64,000 nt of DNA from UBA2040 sp963977135 (GTDB lineage Bacteria; Bacteroidota; Bacteroidia; Flavobacteriales_D; Crocinitomicaceae), in contig CAXBNN010000012.1 of the NCBI GenBank assembly GCA_963977135.1, positions 1 through 64,000 of the forward strand, given 5' to 3'. The translations under genes were made by a program, and so were the position numbers. The notes below the pieces were generated by a model. The model was not told where the DNA came from, searched no databases, and saw nothing but the letters and a program-made list of their open reading frames with translations. Below are positions 26,466 through 35,044 of the stretch, one piece after another; position 1 is the stretch's first letter, and every line of letters starts with the position of its first letter.

Positions 26466-28133
26466 ATGACAGATTTAGAAATTGCTAAGAAATGTACGCT
26501 TCAACATATTGTAAATATCGCCGAGAAATTTGGTGTTGATACGGACGAAATTGAAATGTTTGGAAAATACAAAGCCAAACTTCCTCTTCACTTAATTAAC
26601 GAAGAAAAATCAAAAGAAAGCAATTTAATACTTGTATCGGCCATCTCTCCTACTCCTGCTGGAGAAGGAAAAACCACAATGTCCATTGGTTTATCAGAAG
26701 GTTTAAATCAATTGAATAAAAAAACAACAGTAGTTCTTCGTGAACCATCATTAGGCCCAGTCTTTGGCATTAAAGGTGGTGCTACTGGCGGTGGATATTC
26801 TCAAGTGCTTCCTATGGAAGACATCAATCTCCATTTTACTGGAGATTTTTCTGCTATCGAAAAAGCGCACAATCTACTGGCGGCTTTGATAGATAACAAC
26901 CTACAAAACAAATCGAATTCACTTGGTATAGATGCAAGAACAGTGGCTTGGAAACGAGTTATGGATATGAATGACCGTTCCTTGAGAAATATTGTCATTG
27001 GTTTAGGAGGAACTGGCTCAGGAATACCAAGAGAATCCGGATTTGATATTACGGCAGCGTCAGAAATAATGGCGATTCTTTGCCTTTCCAAAGATTTAAA
27101 AGACTTAAAAACTCGTTTAGGAAATATTTTTGTTGGCTATACTTTCGACAAAAAACCTATTTACGCTAAAGACTTGAAAGCGCCAGGGGCAATGACAGCT
27201 TTGCTCAAAGACGCTATCAAACCAAATTTGGTGCAAACTATAGAAGGAAATCCAGCAATAATTCATGGTGGACCGTTTGCAAATATCGCTCAAGGAACAA
27301 ATTCAGTTATTGCGACAAGGTTAGGAATGACATTTTCTGATTACGTGGTAACCGAAGCAGGATTTGGTTTTGACCTAGGAGGTGAGAAATTCTTAGATAT
27401 TAAATGCCAGAGTGCTGGTTTAAAACCAAAGGCTATTGTTTTAACCACAACTATTCGCGCTTTAAAGTACCACGGTGGTGCAGATCTAAATAGTCTCACA
27501 ACACCAAATGTTGATGCTTTGAAAAATGGTCTTCCAAACTTGCAAAAACATCTTGAGAACGTTTTAAAATTCAATATTACTCCAGTTATTGCAGTCAATA
27601 AATTCTTGACAGATAGTGATGAAGAAATAGATGTAATCAGACAATTTGCGAAATCTGAAAACATCAAATTTGCTGTTGCCGAAGTTTGGGCAAAAGGTGG
27701 CAAAGGAGCTTTAGACCTAGCTCAGTGTGTAATTGATGCTGTTGAGGAAGGGAAATCAAACTTTAAACCTTTGTATACCTGGGATTTACCGGTAACGGAG
27801 AAAATAGAAACGATAGCAAAAGAGATTTATGGCGCTAGTCATGTTGAATATTCAGCGCTTGCCAAAAACCATTTAAAACGAATTGCCGATTTAGGATTGG
27901 ACAAACTACCAATTTGCATGGCTAAAACCCAAAAATCTTTATCTGACAACCCCGATCTATTGGGTCGACCAAAAGATTTCACCATTACAATTCGCGAAAT
28001 TGAAATTTGCGTTGGAGCTGGATTTTTAGTCCCAATAACAGGAACGATGATGCGTATGCCCGGTTTACCAAGTCATCCTTCTTCTGAAGGAATTGATGTG
28101 AATGATGACGGAGAAATAGTCGGTTTATTTTAG
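26466..28133 (+). CDS. fhs: Formate-tetrahydrofolate ligase
   Basis: Makes 10-formyl-tetrahydrofolate from formate, THF and ATP. The 555-residue protein has the P-loop PTPAGEGKTTMSIGLSEGL near residue 66, LREPSLGPVFGIKGGATGGG and the C-terminal GFLVPITGTMMRMPGLP, all characteristic. A TAACTTTA box (7/8 to TAnnTTTG) lies just upstream at 26453-26460. Formate use links loosely to the formate-dehydrogenase remnant at 21 kb, but that gene is dead. Confidence 0.96.
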   Translation: MTDLEIAKKCTLQHIVNIAEKFGVDTDEIEMFGKYKAKLPLHLINEEKSKESNLILVSAISPTPAGEGKTTMSIGLSEGLNQLNKKTTVVLREPSLGPVFGIKGGATGGGYSQVLPMEDINLHFTGDFSAIEKAHNLLAALIDNNLQNKSNSLGIDARTVAWKRVMDMNDRSLRNIVIGLGGTGSGIPRESGFDITAASEIMAILCLSKDLKDLKTRLGNIFVGYTFDKKPIYAKDLKAPGAMTALLKDAIKPNLVQTIEGNPAIIHGGPFANIAQGTNSVIATRLGMTFSDYVVTEAGFGFDLGGEKFLDIKCQSAGLKPKAIVLTTTIRALKYHGGADLNSLTTPNVDALKNGLPNLQKHLENVLKFNITPVIAVNKFLTDSDEEIDVIRQFAKSENIKFAVAEVWAKGGKGALDLAQCVIDAVEEGKSNFKPLYTWDLPVTEKIETIAKEIYGASHVEYSALAKNHLKRIADLGLDKLPICMAKTQKSLSDNPDLLGRPKDFTITIREIEICVGAGFLVPITGTMMRMPGLPSHPSSEGIDVNDDGEIVGLF

Positions 28134-28163
28134 AAAGAAAAATAAAAACTACCATACAATAAG

Positions 28164-28191
28164 GTCCTTCAGTTTTGAAGGACTTTTTTTT
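28164..28191 (+). terminator. Terminator of fhs
   Basis: Stem GTCCTTCA/TGAAGGAC with loop GTTT and eight T. Confidence 0.85.
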
Positions 28192-28307
28192 GCCCTAAAG
28201 TTTAATTTGAATATCCTAAAGTGTGGCATTTATGTAACATATTATGAATCTTATGTAAACCATTCGCCATTTAATGTAATAACCTTTGTGGTCAAATATT
28301 AAATCAT

Positions 28308-29057
28308 ATGAGATTAAAACAAGTAATTCCAACTGTTGCTTTGGCAATGGTAGTATTAATAGCAGGGTGTAAAAAAGACGAAAATACAAATCCCGCTACC
28401 GGTCCAAAAAACAACATCATAACTGCACAAACAACTGTACAGCCAACGGTTCAACTCGCGGGAGTCAATAATTTTGCCGTTATTGCTGGAGCTTCTGTTA
28501 CCAATACTGGTGGAACAATTATCACTGGAGATTTAGGCTTAAGTCCTGGTACATCTATAGGTGGGTTTCCTCCTGGAATATTGAACGGAACCTTGCATAT
28601 CAATACTGCCGCAGCGAACCAAGCAAAATTGGATTTAACCACGGCTTTTAACAATGCAGCAGGTCGAACAGCGACCGACATGGTAACTTTATCAGGAAAT
28701 ATTGGTGGACTTACTCTTACACCTGGACTTTATAAGTCTACATCTTCTTTGGCAATTTCATCTGGAGATGTAACCTTCGATGCACTCGGAGATGCCAATG
28801 CGGTTTTCATTATTCAAATCGCATCGACATTCACTACAACTCCTGGAAGACAAGTTTTTTTAAGCGGTGGTGCACAAGCAAAAAATATTTTCTGGCAAGT
28901 ATCTAGCTCAGCTTCTTTTGGAACGACAAGTGTAATCAAAGGAACAGTTATGGCGCTTGAGTCAATAACATTTGACACTGGTGCTAAATTGGAAGGTAGA
29001 GCACTTGCAAGAACAGGATCGGTAACGATGGATGCAAATACTTTTGTTCTTCCTTAA
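28308..29057 (+). CDS. DUF3494 (ice-binding-fold) lipoprotein
   Basis: 249 residues: a lipoprotein signal with VVLIAGC, a short linker, then one DUF3494 domain (LAGVNNFAVIAGASVTNTGG through IKGTVMALESITFDTGAKLE). This beta-solenoid family includes bacterial and algal ice-binding proteins but also members without that activity. First of three consecutive genes with this fold; its own terminator follows. It would sit on the outer membrane facing outward or in the periplasm (not decidable here). Confidence 0.82.
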   Translation: MRLKQVIPTVALAMVVLIAGCKKDENTNPATGPKNNIITAQTTVQPTVQLAGVNNFAVIAGASVTNTGGTIITGDLGLSPGTSIGGFPPGILNGTLHINTAAANQAKLDLTTAFNNAAGRTATDMVTLSGNIGGLTLTPGLYKSTSSLAISSGDVTFDALGDANAVFIIQIASTFTTTPGRQVFLSGGAQAKNIFWQVSSSASFGTTSVIKGTVMALESITFDTGAKLEGRALARTGSVTMDANTFVLP

Positions 29058-29087
29058 TTAAAAATTCAATTTACATTTAATAATTAG

Positions 29088-29121
29088 AAAACCATTCGTC
29101 ATAAGCGGATGGTTTTTTTTT
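29088..29121 (+). terminator. Terminator of the DUF3494 lipoprotein gene
   Basis: Stem AACCATTCG/CGGATGGTT (one G-U pair), 7-nt loop, nine T. Confidence 0.8.
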
Positions 29122-29219
29122 ACCCTATCTGCTAAGTGTGAATTCTGTAAGTTTTAAACCTAATAATGTAATGAGCAGAGCTACAAGTATTCTCAACTTT
29201 GCACAGTGAAAATTCATTC

Positions 29220-30860
29220 ATGAAAACAAATAAATATATGAAAAATTTTAGACCCTTTATTCTCCTATTCTCTTTGACCCTATTCCTTCCCCAACAAAAT
29301 TTTGCGCAAGTTATAAACTTGGGAACCGCTTCTGAATTTGTTTTGTTTTCTACAGATGGTGCAGTAACTAACTCTGGCATAACACATCTTACAGGAAATG
29401 TAGGGACAAACAACGGCTCTAGTACTGGTTTTGGAAATGTGAACGGTGGAATGCACGATGGTGATGCTTCAAGTATTCAGTGTGCATCTGATGTTTTGAT
29501 CGCTTATGGTCAACTGAACTCTGCAATTCCAACTTTTTTCCCGGCTCCTTTATTAGGTAATGGTCAGACTATAAATGCAGGTGTGAATTCCATCTCTGCC
29601 CCAACTACATTAAATTTAAATTTGAAATTGGATGCACAAGGTAATCCAAATGCAGTTTTTATTTTCCAAATACAAGGTGCTTTTTCTGCAGCTGCTGGTT
29701 CATCTGTTGAGCTTATAAACGGTGCAAAAGCCTGTAATGTGTATTGGAAAGTTGAAGGTCTAGTAAGCATGGCCTCCGGTACGACAATGAAAGGAAGTAT
29801 TTTTGCAAACAACTCGGCCATTGAACTGAGCGCTGGCACTAAATTGGAAGGTAGAGCATTGGCAATAATTGGCGCAGTTACAGTCGATGGAGTTTTGGGT
29901 TACACACCAATTGGTTGTGGAAGTCCAATCCTTACTGGGCCTCAAGCTCCTAATTTGGGTGCAGCTTCCTGTTTTGCCATTTTTTCAGGAGACGGAGCAG
30001 TTACCAATAATGGCATAACGAATATTACAGGTGATGTTGGAAGCAATAATGGATCAGCTACAGGTTTTGATCCACTTTTTGTTTCAGGACAAATTCACGC
30101 GATTCCAGATGTTGCAACGGCGCAATGTGCAAGTGATTTGCTAATAGCATACAATTACCTCAACCTTTTGTCAAATGATATTGAATTATTATATCCGGCA
30201 CAATTTGGAAACAATTTGGTGTTAACTCCTCATACATATGTAATGAATGGTGCAGCTACATTTACAGATTCCCTTTATTTGGATGCTCAAGGTAATTCAG
30301 ATGGTGTTTTTGTAATTAAGATCAGTGGTGCTATGTCTACAAGCACTTATTCCAAAGTTATACTTCAGAATGGCGCTCAAGCTAAAAATGTATATTGGAT
30401 GATTGACGGTGCCGTTGATTTGAACGATTATTCCGTTTTCAATGGAACTATTATTTGCAACAATGCTGCTTTAGGTTCCATTGCTACTGGCGTTGTTTTA
30501 AATGGAAGAGCACTTACCACAGTTGGTGCTTTGTCTTCAAGCGCTATAAGTGCTTTACCAACGAACATCCCTGGAAATTGTTCAACACTTGATCTTTCTA
30601 AATTGGAAGAAATGAATATCTCATTCGGCATTTATCCAAATCCTTTTACCAACTCAATTACTGTATCTGCTGATATGGTCGGTAGTGATTCATCTTTTGA
30701 ATTAAAAATAGTGAACAACTTGGGGAAAGTAGTTTTGAATTCAATAATTACTAATTCTGTAACTGTTCTTAAAACGGATGGTATTCTTTCAGGATTTTAC
30801 TTCTATCAAGTGTTGAATAATGAAAAAATTATTCAATCTGGAAAGTTGATTAGGCAATAA
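29220..30860 (+). CDS. Secreted protein with two DUF3494 domains and a T9SS type A sorting tail
   Basis: 546 residues from the ATG at 29220 (an in-frame TTG at 29199 adds seven residues and is less likely). It has a signal peptide ending FAQ, a first DUF3494 domain at about 27-220 (ends LEGRALAIIGAVTVDG) and a second, more divergent one at about 240-440 (AQAKNVYWMIDGAVDLNDYS). The C-terminal ~80 residues read IYPNPFTNSITVSAD ... GFYFYQVLNNEKIIQSGKLI, a standard type A sorting domain. Thus a T9SS cargo displayed at the surface or released. Confidence 0.85.
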   Translation: MKTNKYMKNFRPFILLFSLTLFLPQQNFAQVINLGTASEFVLFSTDGAVTNSGITHLTGNVGTNNGSSTGFGNVNGGMHDGDASSIQCASDVLIAYGQLNSAIPTFFPAPLLGNGQTINAGVNSISAPTTLNLNLKLDAQGNPNAVFIFQIQGAFSAAAGSSVELINGAKACNVYWKVEGLVSMASGTTMKGSIFANNSAIELSAGTKLEGRALAIIGAVTVDGVLGYTPIGCGSPILTGPQAPNLGAASCFAIFSGDGAVTNNGITNITGDVGSNNGSATGFDPLFVSGQIHAIPDVATAQCASDLLIAYNYLNLLSNDIELLYPAQFGNNLVLTPHTYVMNGAATFTDSLYLDAQGNSDGVFVIKISGAMSTSTYSKVILQNGAQAKNVYWMIDGAVDLNDYSVFNGTIICNNAALGSIATGVVLNGRALTTVGALSSSAISALPTNIPGNCSTLDLSKLEEMNISFGIYPNPFTNSITVSADMVGSDSSFELKIVNNLGKVVLNSIITNSVTVLKTDGILSGFYFYQVLNNEKIIQSGKLIRQ

Positions 30861-30878
30861 CAAAATCTATTAAAATTA

Positions 30879-30912
30879 AAAGTCCGCTGCATCTGATGTA
30901 GCGGACTTTTTT
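30879..30912 (+). terminator. Terminator of the two-domain DUF3494 gene
   Basis: A 13-bp stem beginning AAGTCCGCT, with one G-U pair and a CTG loop, is followed by six T. Confidence 0.85.
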
Positions 30913-31029
30913 GCAAATCATCTTGAAAGTGTGATTAATATAAATAATTACTGAGTTGATGTAAGCCACCAAGGCACTTGTTTGCCCACCTTTGTCGTGT
31001 GCAAGTAACAGTACCTATAAAATAAGAAC

Positions 31030-31188
31030 ATGAAGAAATCAATTTTAATTATATCACTTTGTGCATTGTCAACAAAAGTAATTACAAAAAGTTTTAGAAG
31101 TTCTGCCGACAGGCAGGACATGCTAAAAGTGCTTTAATAGATGTGGACGAGGATTTAGGAAAAGCAATCAAACAATTTTTTAATTAAA
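31030..31188 (+). pseudogene. Broken small exported-protein gene containing a GC-rich palindrome
   Basis: A short ORF starts at 31030 with a signal-like sequence (MKKSILIISLCALSTKV) and stops at 31137. A second frame carries AKSALIDVDEDLGKAIKQFF up to a TAA at 31186-31188. At the junction lies CTGCCGACAGGCAG (31103-31116), GC-rich in an AT-rich background. The simplest reading is one small gene interrupted or shortened by the palindrome. A CACCTTTG box at 30987-30994 (7/8 to TAnnTTTG) precedes it. No family is recognised. Confidence 0.35.
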
Positions 31189-31517
31189 AAGTTGAGTTAC
31201 TTTTTTCAAAAACTAATATAATGCCCTTCGAAGTTCACACTTTTTAGACTATTCTAAATCAGAAAAAACACTCAATAAATAATCGCATGGTAGTTAAGCG
31301 TATTATTTTAAAGAATCCTTCGGTCAATGACAGAGGGATTTTTTAATGTATAATAATCTTTCCAAATACTTGCAAATAAATTCACTTAATTTATTAATTA
31401 TCAAGTTTTTACAAAACAGTGAAATCTATAAAAAACCTGTAAACAAGTGTAACATTTTAGAGGTCAATTAAAGTCAATTTTGCAGAACGAAACTTTTTTC
31501 GTGCAAAAAAAATAATT
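31189..31517. other. AT-rich intergenic region with an orphan terminator-like hairpin
   Basis: No gene is seen. A hairpin AATCCTTC/GAGGGATT at 31314-31340 followed by four or more T may end the small transcript upstream. CAATTTTG near 31475 could be the -7 box of the next gene (7/8). Confidence 0.4.
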
Positions 31518-34043
31518 ATGAAACGCAACTTTATTTTTATGATTGCTGTTTTTGTCTCTATGATATCCTTTAAGAGTATAAGTTATGCTCAGGTTATTAA
31601 TTTGGGCACTGCAGCCAATTTCGTTCTTTTCACAACCAATGGAGCGGTAACAAACACAGGAATCACCCATCTTACAGGGCATGTAGGGTCAAATGTTGGT
31701 GGTAGCACAGGATTCGGTAATGTCGATGGCGTAATGCACGATCAAGATCCAGGTAGTGCCGCAGCGACAGTTGATCTTAACGCAGCTTATCTACAATTAG
31801 ATGCAGCAGTAGCAACTTTTTTCCCAGGAATACTACTCGGAAATGGTCAAACATTAAATGCAGGCGTTTATAGTATACCTGCGGCAGCAACCATGAATGG
31901 TCAACTTAATCTTGATGGTCAAAACAACGCCAGCGCTATTTTTATCATTCAAATTGAAGGCACTTTTGGTATAAATGCATTGTCATCAGTCAATTTACTG
32001 AACGGTGCAAAGGCATGTAATGTCTTTTGGAAAATCGAAGGGCAAGTTAGCATTGCTCCTAACGTCTCTATGAGAGGAACGATAGTCGCTAACAACTCAG
32101 CAATTGCAATGGGTGCAGGCGACACGCTTGAAGGAAGAGCACTTGCAATCAACGGTGCAATTGGCGTAGATGCTATTGTTGGATATACCCCACTGGGCTG
32201 TCTTGCTCCTATTTTAACTGGACCACCAAACCAAGCTTTGGGATCAACAGAATGCTTTGTCATATTTTCAGGAATTGGAGATGTAACCAACGTTGGTATT
32301 ACAACAGTTACAGGTGATATAGGTGCAAACAATGGAACTGTTGTTGGATTTAATCCCACATTAGTAACGGGAACAATTCATCCCGTTCCAGACGGTGCAA
32401 CTGTGCAGTGTGCAGCGGATTTCACAAGTATCTATAATGACCTTGCTGCTTTACCTTATGACATTGAATTGTTGTATCCGAATCAATTGGGAAATAATTT
32501 GGTGCTTACACCTCACGTATACTTAATGAACAGTGCTGTTACTTTTACGGATTCACTTTTTTTAAATGCACAAGGAAATGCTGACGCAGTGTTTGTATTT
32601 CAAGTATATGGAGCATTTGGAACGAGCACTTATTCTAATGTAGTATTAATGAATGGTGCTCAAGCCAAAAATGTATATTGGATGATTAATGGAGCAATCG
32701 ATATTAACGATTATTCAACTTTCAATGGAACTATCATTTCACAAGGAGCTATCAATCTAATGACTGGTGTTACTTTATACGGTAGAGCATTAACAGGTGT
32801 AGGTGCAATTAGTGTTTCAGCAATTGATGCAATCATGCCTACCAGCTGTTCACCATTTACCACCATAGAACCTAGCGACACTATTGTTTGTGATGGGAAT
32901 TCTGCAAGTTTTACAATCAATGCTACAGGTTCTAATTTAACGTATCAATGGAGAAAAGGCGCAGTCAATCTTGTTAATGGCGGAAATATTTCAGGTGCAC
33001 AAACAGCTACGCTAACGATTAATCCTGCATCAATGGCTGATCAAGCCACCGACTATAATGTGATTGTCTCCAGTTCTCTTGCACCCAACGACACTTCTAT
33101 TTTTGTTTCACTGACCATTGATGCATTACCACTTATCACCGTACAACCATTGGATCAAATCATTTGTGAAGGTGATTCGGTGAGTTTTGAAGTCGTATCG
33201 ACTGGTCTTGGTCTAAGTTACCAATGGCGCAAAGGAATAGTTGATTTAATTGACGGTGGTACTACATCAGGTACACAAACATCAATCCTAACCATTAACC
33301 CAGTTTCTTTAATCGATTCAGGAATTGATTATAACGTCGTTGTTTCTGGAACTTGCCCACCAAACGCAATTTCCAACAACACAATATTATCCGTTAATGC
33401 TTGTGAAATAGACTTGAGTATTGTGAAAACGGCATCAGAAATGGAACCCTTACTTGGTTCAACCGTTGTTTTCACAATAATTGCTAGTAATGCAGGTACA
33501 CAGATAGCAACTGGCGCTGAAGTTAGTGAAACGTTACAAAGTGGATTTCAATTTATTTCTGCAACCACCACATCTGGAATTTATGATCTAACAACAGGAA
33601 TCTGGACAATTGGCAATATGGTAGTAGGTTCAGTAGACACTTTAACGATCACAGTCGCTGTTGTCGCAGATGGTATCTATTCTAACGCAGTGACTATTTA
33701 TGCGACTGAGCCAGAAGTTATACTGTCGAATAATCAATCCTCTATTGAACTTCTTCCTCTTGATTTTCATATTCCAGAAGGATTTTCTCCAAACGGTGAT
33801 TTGACCAATGACCTTTTCATCATCAGAGGAATAATAAGATTCCCTTCCAACAACTTTGCTGTCTACAACAGATGGGGCAACAAAGTATACGGAGCAACTC
33901 CTTATAAAAACACATGGGACGGAAAATCAGAATCTAAATTCAATGTTGGTGGAGATGTATTGCCTGTTGGAACGTACTTCTATGTTTTAGATTTAGGAGA
34001 TGGAACAGATGTTTACAAAGGAACGATCTACTTAAATAAATAA
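31518..34043 (+). CDS. Large secreted protein: two DUF3494 domains, two Ig-like domains, DUF11 domain, CHU_C tail
   Basis: 841 residues. A signal peptide is followed by DUF3494 domain 1 (about 27-235) and domain 2 (about 245-450), each similar to its counterpart in the gene at 29220. Two Ig-like repeats follow (YQWRKGAVNLVNGG and YQWRKGIVDLIDGG, about 455-635). A DUF11-type beta domain (IDLSIVKTASEMEPLLGSTV) comes next. The C-terminal ~90 residues (IPEGFSPNGDLTNDLFIIRG ... YNRWGNKVYGATPYKNTWDG) are the gliding-associated CHU_C domain, the type B T9SS signal. The PorP/SprF and OmpA genes follow at 35 and 24 nt, indicating one operon. Confidence 0.87.
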   Translation: MKRNFIFMIAVFVSMISFKSISYAQVINLGTAANFVLFTTNGAVTNTGITHLTGHVGSNVGGSTGFGNVDGVMHDQDPGSAAATVDLNAAYLQLDAAVATFFPGILLGNGQTLNAGVYSIPAAATMNGQLNLDGQNNASAIFIIQIEGTFGINALSSVNLLNGAKACNVFWKIEGQVSIAPNVSMRGTIVANNSAIAMGAGDTLEGRALAINGAIGVDAIVGYTPLGCLAPILTGPPNQALGSTECFVIFSGIGDVTNVGITTVTGDIGANNGTVVGFNPTLVTGTIHPVPDGATVQCAADFTSIYNDLAALPYDIELLYPNQLGNNLVLTPHVYLMNSAVTFTDSLFLNAQGNADAVFVFQVYGAFGTSTYSNVVLMNGAQAKNVYWMINGAIDINDYSTFNGTIISQGAINLMTGVTLYGRALTGVGAISVSAIDAIMPTSCSPFTTIEPSDTIVCDGNSASFTINATGSNLTYQWRKGAVNLVNGGNISGAQTATLTINPASMADQATDYNVIVSSSLAPNDTSIFVSLTIDALPLITVQPLDQIICEGDSVSFEVVSTGLGLSYQWRKGIVDLIDGGTTSGTQTSILTINPVSLIDSGIDYNVVVSGTCPPNAISNNTILSVNACEIDLSIVKTASEMEPLLGSTVVFTIIASNAGTQIATGAEVSETLQSGFQFISATTTSGIYDLTTGIWTIGNMVVGSVDTLTITVAVVADGIYSNAVTIYATEPEVILSNNQSSIELLPLDFHIPEGFSPNGDLTNDLFIIRGIIRFPSNNFAVYNRWGNKVYGATPYKNTWDGKSESKFNVGGDVLPVGTYFYVLDLGDGTDVYKGTIYLNK

Positions 34044-34078
34044 GACCAAAATAGTTTAAAACACTAATATTTAATATC

Positions 34079-35020
34079 ATGAAAAATTATAAAAAAATAC
34101 TAGGATCCTTGTTATTCGGTATGGTATGCTTTGGCACGCAAGCACAACAAGACCCAATGTTTACACATTATATGTATAACACCTTATCTGTTAACCCTGC
34201 CTATGCAGGCAGCAGAGAAGCGCTAACAATTACTGCGCTTCATCGATCGCAATGGGTTGATTTCTCAGGAGCGCCTATGACGCAAACACTTACCTTACAC
34301 ACGCCAATTAGTGTGAAGCATATAGGTTTGGGTTTATCTGCATCCAACGATAAAATTGGTCCAATAAATAACACTTCAGTATCTGGAAGCTTTGCTTACA
34401 TTATGCAAGTTTCAAAAAGATCAAAATTAGCCCTAGGTTTGAGTGGAGGTGTGAATGTTTTGCAGGCGAATCTCAACAGTTTGGATTTAGATCAGCAAAA
34501 TGATCCTGCTTTTCAAAACAATATCTCGAATCGTTTAACGCCAAATTTTGGTTTTGGGCTTTATTATTCGCGTGAACGTTTTTATGCTGGGGTTTCTACA
34601 CCAAATTTAATTCAAAGCAACTACTCTGAGTTAGACCAATACAATGGCACAACACTTTTGGGCCAGTCCAAGCGACATTATTTCTTTATTGCCGGTGCTG
34701 TCTTCAAATTAGCTGATAATTTGGCTTTTAAACCAACCACTTTGGTTAAAGCAACCGAGGGCGCACCTCTGCAAGCAGACTTTACAGCTTCATTCATTAT
34801 AATGAAAAGATTGTTATTAGGAGCTAATTACCGCACGGGAGATTCCTTTGGTGCACTGGTTGGATTTGATATAAATCAACAGTTTCATATTGGTTACTCT
34901 TATGATTGGTCTTACGGTTTAAGAACGTTTACCTACAATCAAGGAAGTCACGAAATAATCTTACGCTACGATTTTATTTTCTCTGGCAAGAAACAAATCA
35001 ATTCACCACGATATTTCTAA
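34079..35020 (+). CDS. PorP/SprF family type IX secretion outer-membrane protein
   Basis: 313 residues. The signal peptide is followed by the family opening QQDPMFTHYMYNTLSVNPAY and AGSREALTITALHRSQWVDF. A predicted beta-barrel ends in an aromatic strand (HEIILRYDFIF). SprF-type members are known to be needed for secretion of a specific CHU_C (type B) cargo encoded next to them, which fits the gene immediately upstream. Confidence 0.93.
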   Translation: MKNYKKILGSLLFGMVCFGTQAQQDPMFTHYMYNTLSVNPAYAGSREALTITALHRSQWVDFSGAPMTQTLTLHTPISVKHIGLGLSASNDKIGPINNTSVSGSFAYIMQVSKRSKLALGLSGGVNVLQANLNSLDLDQQNDPAFQNNISNRLTPNFGFGLYYSRERFYAGVSTPNLIQSNYSELDQYNGTTLLGQSKRHYFFIAGAVFKLADNLAFKPTTLVKATEGAPLQADFTASFIIMKRLLLGANYRTGDSFGALVGFDINQQFHIGYSYDWSYGLRTFTYNQGSHEIILRYDFIFSGKKQINSPRYF

Positions 35021-35044
35021 TAAATATCATTAAAAATACAAGTT

